Of a stretch of DNA of 29,485 nucleotides, positions 13,733 to 21,500 are shown one piece after another (the stretch's first letter is position 1; the number at the start of each line of letters is the position of its first letter). This DNA comes from a virus: IMG/VR virus record IMGVR_UViG_3300023442_000017, positions 1-29,485 of that record, one strand, 5' to 3'. The translations under genes were made by a program, and so were the position numbers. The notes beneath the pieces are model-generated. The model searched no databases, was not told where the DNA came from, and was given only the letters and a program-made list of their open reading frames with translations.

Positions 13733-13789
13733 TAACCTGCCCTTCATTGTCAAGCTCAAAATAACAACTTGGTTTATCTGTATCTAATC

Positions 13790-13841
13790 TTGATTAATCG
13801 AATATATCGTATTATATTTAACGTGTTAACCTATAGTGAAC
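13790..13841. promoter_or_regulatory. Divergent promoters with shared 13-mer and operator-like site 5
   Basis: Rightward: TTGATT (13790-13795), 17 bases containing AATCGAATATATC (13796-13808), TATATT (13813-13818). Leftward: TTCACT (13840-13835), 18 bases, TATAAT (13816-13811). GTTAACCTATAGTGAAC (13825-13841) covers the rightward start site and the leftward -35, so one bound protein could control both the moron cassette and the ParB-like operon. Confidence 0.62.
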
Positions 13842-13854
13842 GGATGGTATCATA

Positions 13855-14160
13855 ATGAAGAACGGTAATAAAATAAAAGACACACATATATCACCAAATA
13901 TCCATTTAAGAGAAATCCTGCTTATGCTATTCATTGTTCCGTCCACTTTTTTTAATCTGTACGAATATGGGTTTCAGGTCTATTTCACAATAATAGCAAA
14001 CGAACTTCTTTTAGCGGGAATGGTAATTTATGGCCGCATGGAGTATCTAAAAGTATCACTTAAAAATAATAGATTAGAGTTACTTATTTTAGAGTTAAAT
14101 AGCATTGTCAATTTACAATCAGAAAAAATAAAGGAAAAGAGAGAGTATGAAAATAACTAA
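13855..14160 (+). CDS. Small membrane/coiled-coil protein, 101 aa
   Basis: Two hydrophobic segments (about residues 20-38, EILLMLFIVPSTFFNLYEYG, and 43-60, YFTIIANELLLAGMVIYG) are followed by a charged helix (LKNNRLELLILELNSIVNLQ) and a Lys/Glu tail. This fits a two-pass inner-membrane protein with a coiled-coil end. It opens a rightward operon controlled by the divergent promoter and overlaps the ParB-like start by 14 bases. Function is unknown; membrane exclusion is one guess. Confidence 0.65.
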   Translation: MKNGNKIKDTHISPNIHLREILLMLFIVPSTFFNLYEYGFQVYFTIIANELLLAGMVIYGRMEYLKVSLKNNRLELLILELNSIVNLQSEKIKEKREYENN

Positions 14161-15037
14161 AACAGAGATGGCAACCACTAAATTTATGAAAATAAGAGAT
14201 AACCCAATCCAGAGAGATACCGAACTCCATGCAAAAAAAGCAAAAAAACGCCACCTTAAAACTTACCATGAAAGGCATAGAGTTGTCGCTATAGCGAAAT
14301 TAGGGGGCGATACATATTTACTTGACGGGCATACGCGCATATTTTTATGGAAAAGTGGCGACCTAAAAATGCCTGAAACTGTTATAGTTGATGTTTATAA
14401 AGTAGATAGCATGAAAGAAATGCTTAAGCTATACGAGTGTTTTGATAATTCGTTTGCGGCAGAAACTAAGGCTGAACAAATTATCGGTGCAATTAACTAT
14501 TTAGGCTTTAAAAATTATTCACCGAATCAAGTTAGGAACTTAGCATGGATGCAAGCTACACGCTGTATTGATGTCGCTTTAAAGCGATACAATCCCAACA
14601 CTAGAGTAATAGAAAAATTAACGCCGTATAAAAAAGAAATAGGTATATTATTAAATCAAAACTGGGATGTTAATTATAAGCAGGTTAGGCCGGGGATACC
14701 ATCTTGTGTTGTTGCTGCCTTTCTTATATTAATTAAACTTTACAACACAGACTCATTAGGATTTTGGGACGGTTATTATTCTGGCAAGGGTCGCACACTA
14801 AGGAGCGGAATGGACGGAAGCCAAGCTGCCGCCAATTGGATCAAAAAAGCGAGAAAAAATAAAGAGCTTATGGGTATAGAAAACACCCCTTGTGGCATTA
14901 TGGCAATTTTAAACGCGTACGTTTTTTATCGAAAACGAAAGCCAGTAGAAAAACTCTCGCAACTCTACAAGTATGATTCAAAGCTATCTACAATGATGCA
15001 ATTAAGAATAATGCTAGAAGAACTGGGATACCGCTAA
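14147..15037 (+). CDS. ParB/Srx-fold nuclease-like protein, 296 aa
   Basis: Residues 38-66 (KTYHERHRVVAIAKLGGDTY, then LLDGHTRIFLW) carry the DGHTR motif (60-64) of the ParB/sulfiredoxin superfamily, whose phage members bind nucleotides or act as nucleases or DNA-binding adapters. No ParB helix-turn-helix domain is obvious; the rest is helical (RPGIPSCVVAAFLILIKLYN) and ends YKYDSKLSTMMQLRIMLEEL. A good purine-rich ribosome site (GGAAAAGAGAGAG) precedes ATG. It is the main gene of a rightward operon between the moron cassette and lysis genes. The domain call is fairly firm, the cellular role not. Confidence 0.62.
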   Translation: MKITKTEMATTKFMKIRDNPIQRDTELHAKKAKKRHLKTYHERHRVVAIAKLGGDTYLLDGHTRIFLWKSGDLKMPETVIVDVYKVDSMKEMLKLYECFDNSFAAETKAEQIIGAINYLGFKNYSPNQVRNLAWMQATRCIDVALKRYNPNTRVIEKLTPYKKEIGILLNQNWDVNYKQVRPGIPSCVVAAFLILIKLYNTDSLGFWDGYYSGKGRTLRSGMDGSQAAANWIKKARKNKELMGIENTPCGIMAILNAYVFYRKRKPVEKLSQLYKYDSKLSTMMQLRIMLEELGYR

Positions 15038-15038
15038 T

Positions 15039-15308
15039 ATGATATTAAAAAAATTTGACAAGGACTCTTTAATTAAGTTTATGGGTTATTTATTGCCGGA
15101 ATTTGAATCAAAATGCAAGGGTGATCTTGAGGTATTTTTGACTATTTGTGATAACGATAAACACAAAACATTAATAGTTAACGCGACAAAATTAAGAGCT
15201 GCCGAGTTAATGGTTGTAACGTTATCGGGGTTAATGGAAAGTAAGAATGTCAGAACGTCAAAAGATCTCAAGAGGGGAGTTGAGGTATTGTTAAATTTAA
15301 TGGCTTAG
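15039..15308 (+). CDS. Small hypothetical protein, 89 aa
   Basis: Not recognised. It begins MILKKFDKDSLIKFMGYLLP, has a helical core (LEVFLTICDNDKHKTLIVNA) and ends VRTSKDLKRGVEVLLNLMA. It follows the ParB-like gene by one base, so it is surely in the same operon and may be its partner. The operon ends downstream in hairpins at 15398 and 15484. Confidence 0.6.
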   Translation: MILKKFDKDSLIKFMGYLLPEFESKCKGDLEVFLTICDNDKHKTLIVNATKLRAAELMVVTLSGLMESKNVRTSKDLKRGVEVLLNLMA

Positions 15309-15397
15309 AATAATTGAATCGATTAGTTAAATTGAATTAATTTTGTATTGAAGCTAAAAGCGTAATTTGATCGCTTTCACTATTTGGATACCTTTAT

Positions 15398-15430
15398 GTA
15401 GCAGGCGAAGATCTTTTTGTTGCCTGCTAC
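15398..15430 (+). terminator. Nine-bp hairpin downstream of ParB-like operon
   Basis: GTAGCAGGC and GCCTGCTAC are perfect arms around a 15-base loop. On the plus strand it is followed by TTAGTTTTG, a weak T-tract. It may be a partial terminator or a processing stem for the rightward transcript. Apart from this and the next hairpin, the interval 15309-15494 shows nothing else. Confidence 0.5.
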
Positions 15431-15483
15431 TTAGTTTTGCGTATGGTGGAGTTTTGCACTCAAGCAAATGATGGAGGATTGCA

Positions 15484-15512
15484 CGCCCGTTATTTTAACG
15501 GCGTTTCTTTTT
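15484..15512 (+). terminator. Intrinsic terminator for the rightward ParB-like operon
   Basis: CGCC-C-GTTA, loop TTT, TAACGGCG forms an eight-pair stem with one bulge, followed by TTTCTTTTT on the plus strand. The minus-strand side has no T-run. The stem overlaps the stop region of the 38-aa leftward gene, so converging transcription is handled in shared sequence. Confidence 0.7.
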
Positions 15513-15611
15513 AGGCTTAGTTTTAACTCTAACTACTTTAAGTATTTTAGGGTTAGATTTTTTTATTTGAGCTAAGCGTCTTTCTGTTGCTGACAATGGT
15601 CTTTTAGGCAT
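15495..15611 (-). CDS. Tiny highly basic protein, 38 aa
   Basis: Sequence MPKRPLSATERRLAQIKKSN ends KTKPKKKRR, with almost half Lys and Arg. No family is recognised. GGTG lies about eight bases upstream. It is the last gene seen in the late leftward operon, after the spanins. It may bind nucleic acid or the envelope. The 3' end coincides with the plus-strand terminator stem. Confidence 0.45.
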   Translation of the reverse strand: MPKRPLSATERRLAQIKKSNPKILKVVRVKTKPKKKRR

Positions 15612-15617
15612 AATTTT

Positions 15618-15683
15618 TCACCGCTTTGTAGGTTTGGGCTTAGGTTTAGGTTTGTGGTATGTCTTACCTTTATGTTTCATCAT
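15618..15683 (-). CDS. Tiny KP-repeat protein, 21 aa
   Basis: A start with tandem ATGs (15683, 15680) and an AAAGG upstream gives MMKHKGKTYHKPKPKPKPTK, a Lys-Pro repeat peptide. It lies between Rz1-like and the 38-aa gene in the same direction. Being so short it is uncertain; spacing and ribosome site favour translation. Confidence 0.35.
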   Translation of the reverse strand: MMKHKGKTYHKPKPKPKPTKR

Positions 15684-15689
15684 CTACCT

Positions 15690-15968
15690 TTAGTGGGTTG
15701 TTAGAATAATAGCTCGCAAGACTGTATTGTCTTCACGGCATAATGCTTTATTTTTTGCTAGGTTTTCCATTGACTCAACACTAACAGTAAAGTCCAGCAC
15801 CCCACCTTTAGTGTCTCGGTTCGCCCTTATACCCGATGAAATATTATGTTCGTAATCTGGCAATTCAGGCAATGATAGCTTAACAGGGACAACTTGAGCG
15901 CAGCTTATAAAGCTAATTGTCAAGAGAACTAACGTCACCGTTTTTAATTTGTTTTTCAACATTTTCAA
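15690..15968 (-). CDS. o-Spanin (Rz1-like lipoprotein), 92 aa
   Basis: The N-terminus MKMLKNKLKTVTLVLLTISF continues ISCAQ, a lipoprotein signal with lipobox Cys23. The mature part is short and carries proline in its first half (LPELPDY), as outer-membrane spanins do. It starts inside the i-spanin gene in another frame, overlapping by 56 bases, the nested Rz/Rz1 arrangement. Together the pair fuses inner and outer membranes in the last lysis step. It is longer than lambda Rz1 (60 aa). Assignment rests on signal, overlap and position. Confidence 0.72.
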   Translation of the reverse strand: MKMLKNKLKTVTLVLLTISFISCAQVVPVKLSLPELPDYEHNISSGIRANRDTKGGVLDFTVSVESMENLAKNKALCREDNTVLRAIILTTH

Positions 15969-16152
15969 GTACCTCCTTAACGTTTCGATTTCTCAAGATC
16001 TTCTCTACATCTTTTTTAATTTGTGCAGTTTTCTTTAAGACACGTAATTCCTTTGTCTTTGCTTTTAGTCTCGCGTTTTGCAGCAAAAAACTTAAGATGC
16101 CAACTAACAAGGCAAGAAACCCTAAAACGTATAGTTTAAGTTGTGCTATCAT
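15913..16152 (-). CDS. i-Spanin (Rz-like), 79 aa
   Basis: A single N-terminal membrane helix (MIAQLKLYVLGFLALLVGIL) is followed by a Lys/Glu coiled coil (ARLKAKTKELRVLKKTAQI, KKDVEKILRNRNVKEVLE). This is the inner-membrane spanin layout. The start overlaps the 58-aa gene as ATGA. The o-spanin lies partly inside its 3' end. It is shorter than lambda Rz (153 aa). Confidence 0.72.
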   Translation of the reverse strand: MIAQLKLYVLGFLALLVGILSFLLQNARLKAKTKELRVLKKTAQIKKDVEKILRNRNVKEVLENVEKQIKNGDVSSLDN

Positions 16153-16325
16153 AATTTATCCCGGATACCTAACAACCCAAGACCATTAAGGATAATCGCG
16201 AATCCAAATTCTTGATTACCTGTGCTTATGATATAACCGCCAAGTGCGAGTAACCCAAAACCTGCGACCATACCTTTTGAGATTACCATTTTTTCTATTG
16301 GTGTATTAAATAAAGGGATTTTCAT
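16149..16325 (-). CDS. Small hydrophobic holin-like protein, 58 aa
   Basis: Sequence MKIPLFNTPIEKMVISKGMV leads into GFGLLALGGYIIS and, after a polar NQEF turn, FAIILNGLGLLGIRDKL. Two short hydrophobic helices fit a holin or pinholin. It lies between the coiled-coil membrane gene and Rz and overlaps both by ATGA. I know similar short phage proteins ending LGIRDK, usually annotated holin-like. No genetic evidence distinguishes it from the neighbouring membrane protein as the true holin. Confidence 0.6.
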   Translation of the reverse strand: MKIPLFNTPIEKMVISKGMVAGFGLLALGGYIISTGNQEFGFAIILNGLGLLGIRDKL

Positions 16326-16636
16326 TTTTTGACCTCCGTTAGAATGCGACGAATAAGCCTGCGGGTTTCCTTGGCATCTTTCTTAATATCCTTAACATCA
16401 TCGGTAACTTGCTGTAGTTGAACCTCAACACGAATTAACGTCCTGTTGTCCCTACTAATAACTTGTGTGTTTTTCTCTATTTCTTTGGTGTTTTGTTTAA
16501 CTTTTTCTATGACCTGAACTGCGGTAACTATTCCTGCTAAAGCTTGTGTTAACAAAACAATGGTTAACGCAATAGCCACTTTACGGATAACGCCCATTTT
16601 CTGCTTATCCATTTCGCGCCTATCGATAATGCTCAT
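16322..16636 (-). CDS. Membrane-anchored coiled-coil lysis protein, 104 aa
   Basis: One membrane helix (about residues 18-40, VIRKVAIALTIVLLTQALAG and on) is followed by a long charged coiled coil (KVKQNTKEIEKNTQVI then VQLQQVTDDVKDIKKDAKET). The single helix plus coiled coil could be a class III holin or an accessory lysis regulator. ATG begins directly after the endolysin TAA; its TGA overlaps the 58-aa gene. Part of the lysis cassette, exact role uncertain. Confidence 0.6.
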   Translation of the reverse strand: MSIIDRREMDKQKMGVIRKVAIALTIVLLTQALAGIVTAVQVIEKVKQNTKEIEKNTQVISRDNRTLIRVEVQLQQVTDDVKDIKKDAKETRRLIRRILTEVKK

Positions 16637-16987
16637 TTACCACCTACCATCATGTTCGAATGAATAGTGGTTGCCATCATCGTTCCCGTCACTGCCACCC
16701 CACCGACATAATTCATGTAAAGTAAGCCAGTACTCACCAAAAAATTTATGATCCGATGTCTGCGTTAAATAAACGCCACTTAGTGTTAAATTCAAGTCAA
16801 AAGCTAACTTTAATTTGTGAAGTGAGCTTGCACTCGCGTAGCCTTTTTTTTCTCCATAATCGCCGTGGGATCGAGGATCGCGGAAGTAATCACCGGGTCG
16901 AATCTTGTACTTATTAGAATAAATAAACGGGATCAGTTTAGTAAAAATAAGTTCTGCAAATAGCTCTTGTTTTTCGCCTAGTTTCAT
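16637..16987 (-). CDS. M15-type peptidase endolysin, 116 aa
   Basis: The sequence contains PGDYFRDPRSHGDYGEKKGY, then SSLHKLKLAFDLNL (residues 54-67) and a close WGGSDGNDDGNHYSFEH. The H57...D64 pair and the H107/H112 end are the zinc ligands of phage D-Ala-D-Ala-type M15 peptidases that cleave the peptide stems of peptidoglycan. There is no signal peptide, so release needs a holin. Its length is normal for a one-domain form. It heads the lysis genes after the tail fibre, overlapping the 94-aa gene by ATGA. Confidence 0.82.
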   Translation of the reverse strand: MKLGEKQELFAELIFTKLIPFIYSNKYKIRPGDYFRDPRSHGDYGEKKGYASASSLHKLKLAFDLNLTLSGVYLTQTSDHKFFGEYWLTLHELCRWGGSDGNDDGNHYSFEHDGRW

Positions 16988-17268
16988 AAAATTCTATCAA
17001 GTTCGGTTATCGAGATTTGATTGTCTGCAAAAATAGCGTTAGCTTCGGCACTCGCATCAGTTTGATGGACGCTATCTATTTGCGTAATGATCAGCGTACC
17101 TGCTATGCGAATATCGCCAGCTTTAATTGCGGCAATAATTAACTCTTGATCTGGAACGCTTGCCCGATTTAAGGCTCGTAACATACCTATCCAAGTAAGA
17201 TCACGTTTATTTTGTTCTCTGATCCGAGTCGCAGATAGTGTGTTTAGTTGTGTTCTTGTGCGCGGCAT
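16984..17268 (-). CDS. Small protein between tail fibre and endolysin, 94 aa
   Basis: I chose ATG 17268, with AAAGGA five bases upstream, instead of an earlier start that would overlap the fibre gene. The product begins MPRTRTQLNTLSATRIREQN, then a helical DLTWIGMLRALNRASVPDQE and ends NAIFADNQISITELDRIL. No family is recognised. Its TGA-ATG overlap with the endolysin suggests a tail-tip or lysis role, unproven. Confidence 0.6.
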   Translation of the reverse strand: MPRTRTQLNTLSATRIREQNKRDLTWIGMLRALNRASVPDQELIIAAIKAGDIRIAGTLIITQIDSVHQTDASAEANAIFADNQISITELDRIL

Positions 17269-17290
17269 ACTGATCCTTTTGATCTGCTTA

Positions 17291-18571
17291 TTAACCAAAT
17301 AATTTATTATTAGTAGACGAAAAAATGTTTGATATTGTTGGATTTGTTCCTGATCCATCTGAGTTGGCATAAACAGCGACTAAATCACCAGCGTTAAAAG
17401 CTAGGTCCTCTGTATAAGTTGTAGGCGTTGTATTAGTTGTTGTCCTTAATGTTCCTGTTGCTACAAAACCTGAATAACCAGTAGATGCGTTTTTATATAT
17501 CCTTGAACTAGTATTATCAACACCATCAGAATTGGTCACAGTAAAAGTGATTCTGTAAGTACCAGATCTATGTATAACAAAAGCGTCCTGCATAATTACA
17601 GCCGTAACCGACGTAGTGCTACTGCCATTACTTGAGTGATGCCTGTAGCTTGTGGCTGCCGCAAGCGTTGGGAACTTACCCTCACTTAATGTTGTGTTGG
17701 CTATTTCTGCACCTGTTACATTAAGAGCCGCTATCTTTGCAGTGGTAACAGCTAGAGCCGCTATCTTTGCAGTGGTAACAGCTAGAGCCGCTATACTTGC
17801 AGTGGGTAATTGTCCACTTATATCTGCGCTTAACGATACCTTATTTATCGTTAATGTTTGTCCGGATAACGATCTATGAGTTCCCGTTCCTGCTAACGTA
17901 ACATCAGTACTATTGTCAGTTCCCGCAGCATCAACACCTAAACTCGCTCGCGCTACTGAGCCTGATTCAGCGATCCACGCAGATCCATTTCCCACTATAA
18001 AATTGCTGTCAGTATTTGCAAGTCCCGCAATGGCTGTTAAATCAGCATCAAGCGGTTGCTTTCCATCGATTTGAGATTGTAAGGAGCTTGTTACGCCATT
18101 AACATAATTAAGTTCAGCCGTGGATGGAGTAATGCCATTTAAAACATTAATTTCAGTGGCCGATGAAGTTACACCAACCAGATTAGGATTATAAAACCCG
18201 GTAATATTCCATTCAGCCGCGCCACTCGATAAGGTAAATTCAGCGGTTTCATTTTCAAGTAGGGCGACATTTGCAGCGCCTTCTATCGTTTCCGCCCCGT
18301 TACCATCAACTGTTAGGGTTGTCGCATTGATATTCTTTATGGTGATTTTAAAGCTGTCAGTATCGGTTCCTGACGCGTTCACAACTGTAGGTAGAGTGAT
18401 AGTCCCTGTTGATATAGAAACCTCTAAAATCTTGTTTTGATCCGTAACTGCAACCGTTTTATTTGCCGTCACCGCGTCAACTGTTTGCGCTAATGACTCC
18501 CAGTTCTGATCCATATCGGCATGGGTAAGTGCCGCAGCTTTTACGCTACGTAGTACAATATCTGTTGCCAT
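17291..18571 (-). CDS. Tail fibre-like protein with decapeptide repeats, 426 aa
   Basis: The N-terminus has LTHADMDQNWESLAQTV (residues 16-32), the motif at the start of many phage tail fibres that attach to the tail. A beta-rich shaft follows; residues about 255-285 hold three copies of a VTTAKIAAL-type unit, matching the 30-bp DNA repeat 17724-17807. The C-terminal part has beta patterns such as TYRITFTVTNSD, typical of trimeric fibre tips or lectin-like heads. It probably recognises the host. It follows the ejection genes and precedes the lysis region, 11 bp from the large ejection gene. Confidence 0.75.
   Translation of the reverse strand: MATDIVLRSVKAAALTHADMDQNWESLAQTVDAVTANKTVAVTDQNKILEVSISTGTITLPTVVNASGTDTDSFKITIKNINATTLTVDGNGAETIEGAANVALLENETAEFTLSSGAAEWNITGFYNPNLVGVTSSATEINVLNGITPSTAELNYVNGVTSSLQSQIDGKQPLDADLTAIAGLANTDSNFIVGNGSAWIAESGSVARASLGVDAAGTDNSTDVTLAGTGTHRSLSGQTLTINKVSLSADISGQLPTASIAALAVTTAKIAALAVTTAKIAALNVTGAEIANTTLSEGKFPTLAAATSYRHHSSNGSSTTSVTAVIMQDAFVIHRSGTYRITFTVTNSDGVDNTSSRIYKNASTGYSGFVATGTLRTTTNTTPTTYTEDLAFNAGDLVAVYANSDGSGTNPTISNIFSSTNNKLFG
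17724..17807. repeat. Three tandem 30-bp repeats in the fibre gene
   Basis: Units begin AGAGCCGCTATCTTTGCAGT at 17724, 17754 and 17784; the first two are identical over 30 bp, the third is diverged. They encode AVTTAKIAAL. Near-identity suggests recent duplication and a possible length-variable part of the fibre shaft. Confidence 0.85.
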
Positions 18572-18581
18572 TTAATTAACC

Positions 18582-21500
18582 TTATAGACTGAGGGATTTT
18601 TGACGTTGTTTTAATTTTTTAAGTTTGACTTGCTTTTCTTTAGTTCTTTTTTCATCAAGAGCCTTATCGCGTACTGCATTAGCTTGTTGTTGTCGTCGAT
18701 ACAATAAACCGGTCTTATAACCAACCTCTCTTAATGATGATTGAAACCCTTGTCCGTCATCATCATCCTGCGCTAAAATTTTAAAACCTAGTCTTGTTAC
18801 TATTAACTTATATGTGTCAGAGTTTCCGCGAGCGCGCTTTAGTGCAGATAACTTACGCATCTTTTCTGGATCTAAGATCATTTCGGTTAATAGTTTTCGC
18901 GCATAGACAGCGCGTGCTTGATCGGCGGTTGTGACATTTTTTGCGCGAGGATGCAAACGACCCATGATAGTAAGTGCGATTTTAGCTACGCCGCTTTCCT
19001 TGTCTAAATTAAACTTCTCGCCCTGTCTGTTTGCTATAGTTAATGACTCTTTTAGGGTTTTAAGGTTATTAGCATAACCAACGCCTAAACCTTCCTCGAT
19101 TGTTCTTATATTCTTAATTAATAATGTATCTAAATTACTAACGCTTAATGAATCACCGCTCATGACGGTGTTTTTAATTGAGTTTAACATTTCAGCTTGA
19201 ACCGACCTCCATATTTCAGGCTCACTCGATAGAAGGCTTTTTAATTTAATTATTGATGATGCTTTTTCCTCACCCCAAACTTTGTTAAATAATGTTTTAC
19301 CATCCATGTTTGAAATTTTAGAATCGAATGTTTTATTTATCTCTTTTAGTAAGTTATCTGATCGCTGTTTCTCAATTTTATAAATCCTAGAAATAGAACC
19401 CGCCTGATCTAAATTTTTAAGTTGTTGCCCATTAAAAAATTTGGTTACAATGCGAGTCTCAATATAATCACGTACAAATTGTTTGTGCTTTCCGTAATCA
19501 ATAATGCCATCCTGAGACACTTTGTAAATGTAAAGGTCATTAATCCCCCGTCTCATAGCCTGCATTGCCCACGGATCGTCCATTATCGCCGCCGCCGTAC
19601 TCTCTGCCGTATCTGAGTTTTTTATTACAGCGTTAAATATGTCGCTAGTGGGTAATTTATCTTTATTTTTAATAATTGAATTTACAACACTATCATTAAA
19701 TATTTCTTGCCCAACTTCGTAACTACTACTAAGCGCGTTAAGTTTCATCAATAAATCTGGATTATTTTTAAGCGCGTCTTGTTGTGCATTGTGTAAAATT
19801 TTAATTGCTTTTTTGACTTTGCCAGTTCGCGCCGACGACTTACCAGTCTCAGCCTCACGCTTTAGCGCATTAAAACTTTTAATTGTATTATTTAGTTTTG
19901 TTAAAGACCATTCCTTGTCAAACTCTAATTCACCATCCTTAAACTCATCCGTAATTCTTCTAACTTTAGCACCGGATTCAACATCATCCAAAGCGAACAA
20001 TTCTAACTTCATGGTTTCCGTTGACGGGATTAACCCCTGAGACTCGGCCTTTGCTTCTATTAATGCGTACTCATTTTTGAAAACTTCTTTTAACTTAACT
20101 TCTTCTTTATATAAAGAGCCGCGAACAATATCACCAGCTTGATAAGAAGATGATGCCGACAAATCATCAATTAAAGTTTTTGATTGTTGAGCCGCTTCAT
20201 CCGTAGGGGCTTGCGCTATTTGTTTTTGTAAATCTACTGACTGTTGTGATACTGCTTGAATGTTTTGTCCAAGTTGATCTTTGCCAATAGCTTGCGTGTC
20301 CGTTACTTCATTGCCAATTAAGGTAAAGTACTCTTGATTAGCCGACTCATTACTAACCTTTCTTGCTTCAAGCATGGCTTTCTCTTTTGTGCCGCCCATT
20401 TTTAATGATTCAACCATATCAAGTGTGGTTGAATCATTTAATAACTGACCCATGTTAGGACTTAACACATTATCAGATTGCGCGCCCCTTAGCGTCTCAT
20501 TTACCAAATCAACAATCTTGCCAGCTCCATCATTACTAAAATCTTTAGCCGATATTTGATCAAAGTTATCCTTGAGATTATCGAGCAATTGACCGGGTAT
20601 AGCAGCTTCGCCTCGTACAGCCCTTATTTTTTTTATAACTGATTTAACCCCCTCAAAACCAACGCCAAATCCAAGCGATAAAGATGCCTCTTTAGCTGCA
20701 TCCATAGCTATTTCACCTATAGTCACCTCATCATTAATATCAAAAACTTTCCCTAACGATATTTTTATAGCATCCCCGATCGCCGCGCCAGCCGCGCCAT
20801 AACCAACCTCACGCCGAACTCGCGTTCTATCATATTGAGATTTTGTTAATTTGTTTTTTGCTTTTGTTATATTCGCGCTTACTGCACCATAAGCTGTAAA
20901 CCCGGCTTCAACGGTTGCCGTTATAGCATCACCTGTTAAGCTAACAATGTCGCCCAGCTCAAAACCTAACGGGTTTGCGGTATAGGCTTTATTGTCATCA
21001 GGGTTCATGTAAATTAAATCGCCAGTATCTTGATCAACCCACATTTCAACATCTTGCCCTTTGAATTTCTCATCAAGACTTTTTTTAATCGATTTAACTC
21101 TGTTCCGATCATCCATAGCGAGACTTTCTATAAATCGTGAACCAAGGGAAGTATCGCCCGATCCAATTCCTTTTTTTGATAAATCAATACGCCGCGCTGT
21201 TTCGTTAGCTTGCCACTGCGTAATAGGGTTGATGTAAGTACCCGGTTGCCTTCGCTCCATCCCTACCATTTCACGAAACGGATTTAAGATTGCGCTAGTT
21301 GCTTGTTGTATGCCTTCACTTACAGCCATCATATTGTCAACAAACCCTTCGGGCTGACTACCCGCTAATGGTTGCGCCCTACCTTCCATTTGGTTAATTT
21401 CACGCTGAGTCACATCTTGAAGTTGACTAATATCATCAGGGGTAACGTTAGCTTGCTCTAGTGGAATTTCTTCTGTTAGTGCATTATCTGGAACCTCTGA

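Noticed and set aside
17724-17807. CRISPR-like array
   Set aside because: The 30-bp units are contiguous without spacers and encode an in-frame decapeptide repeat.
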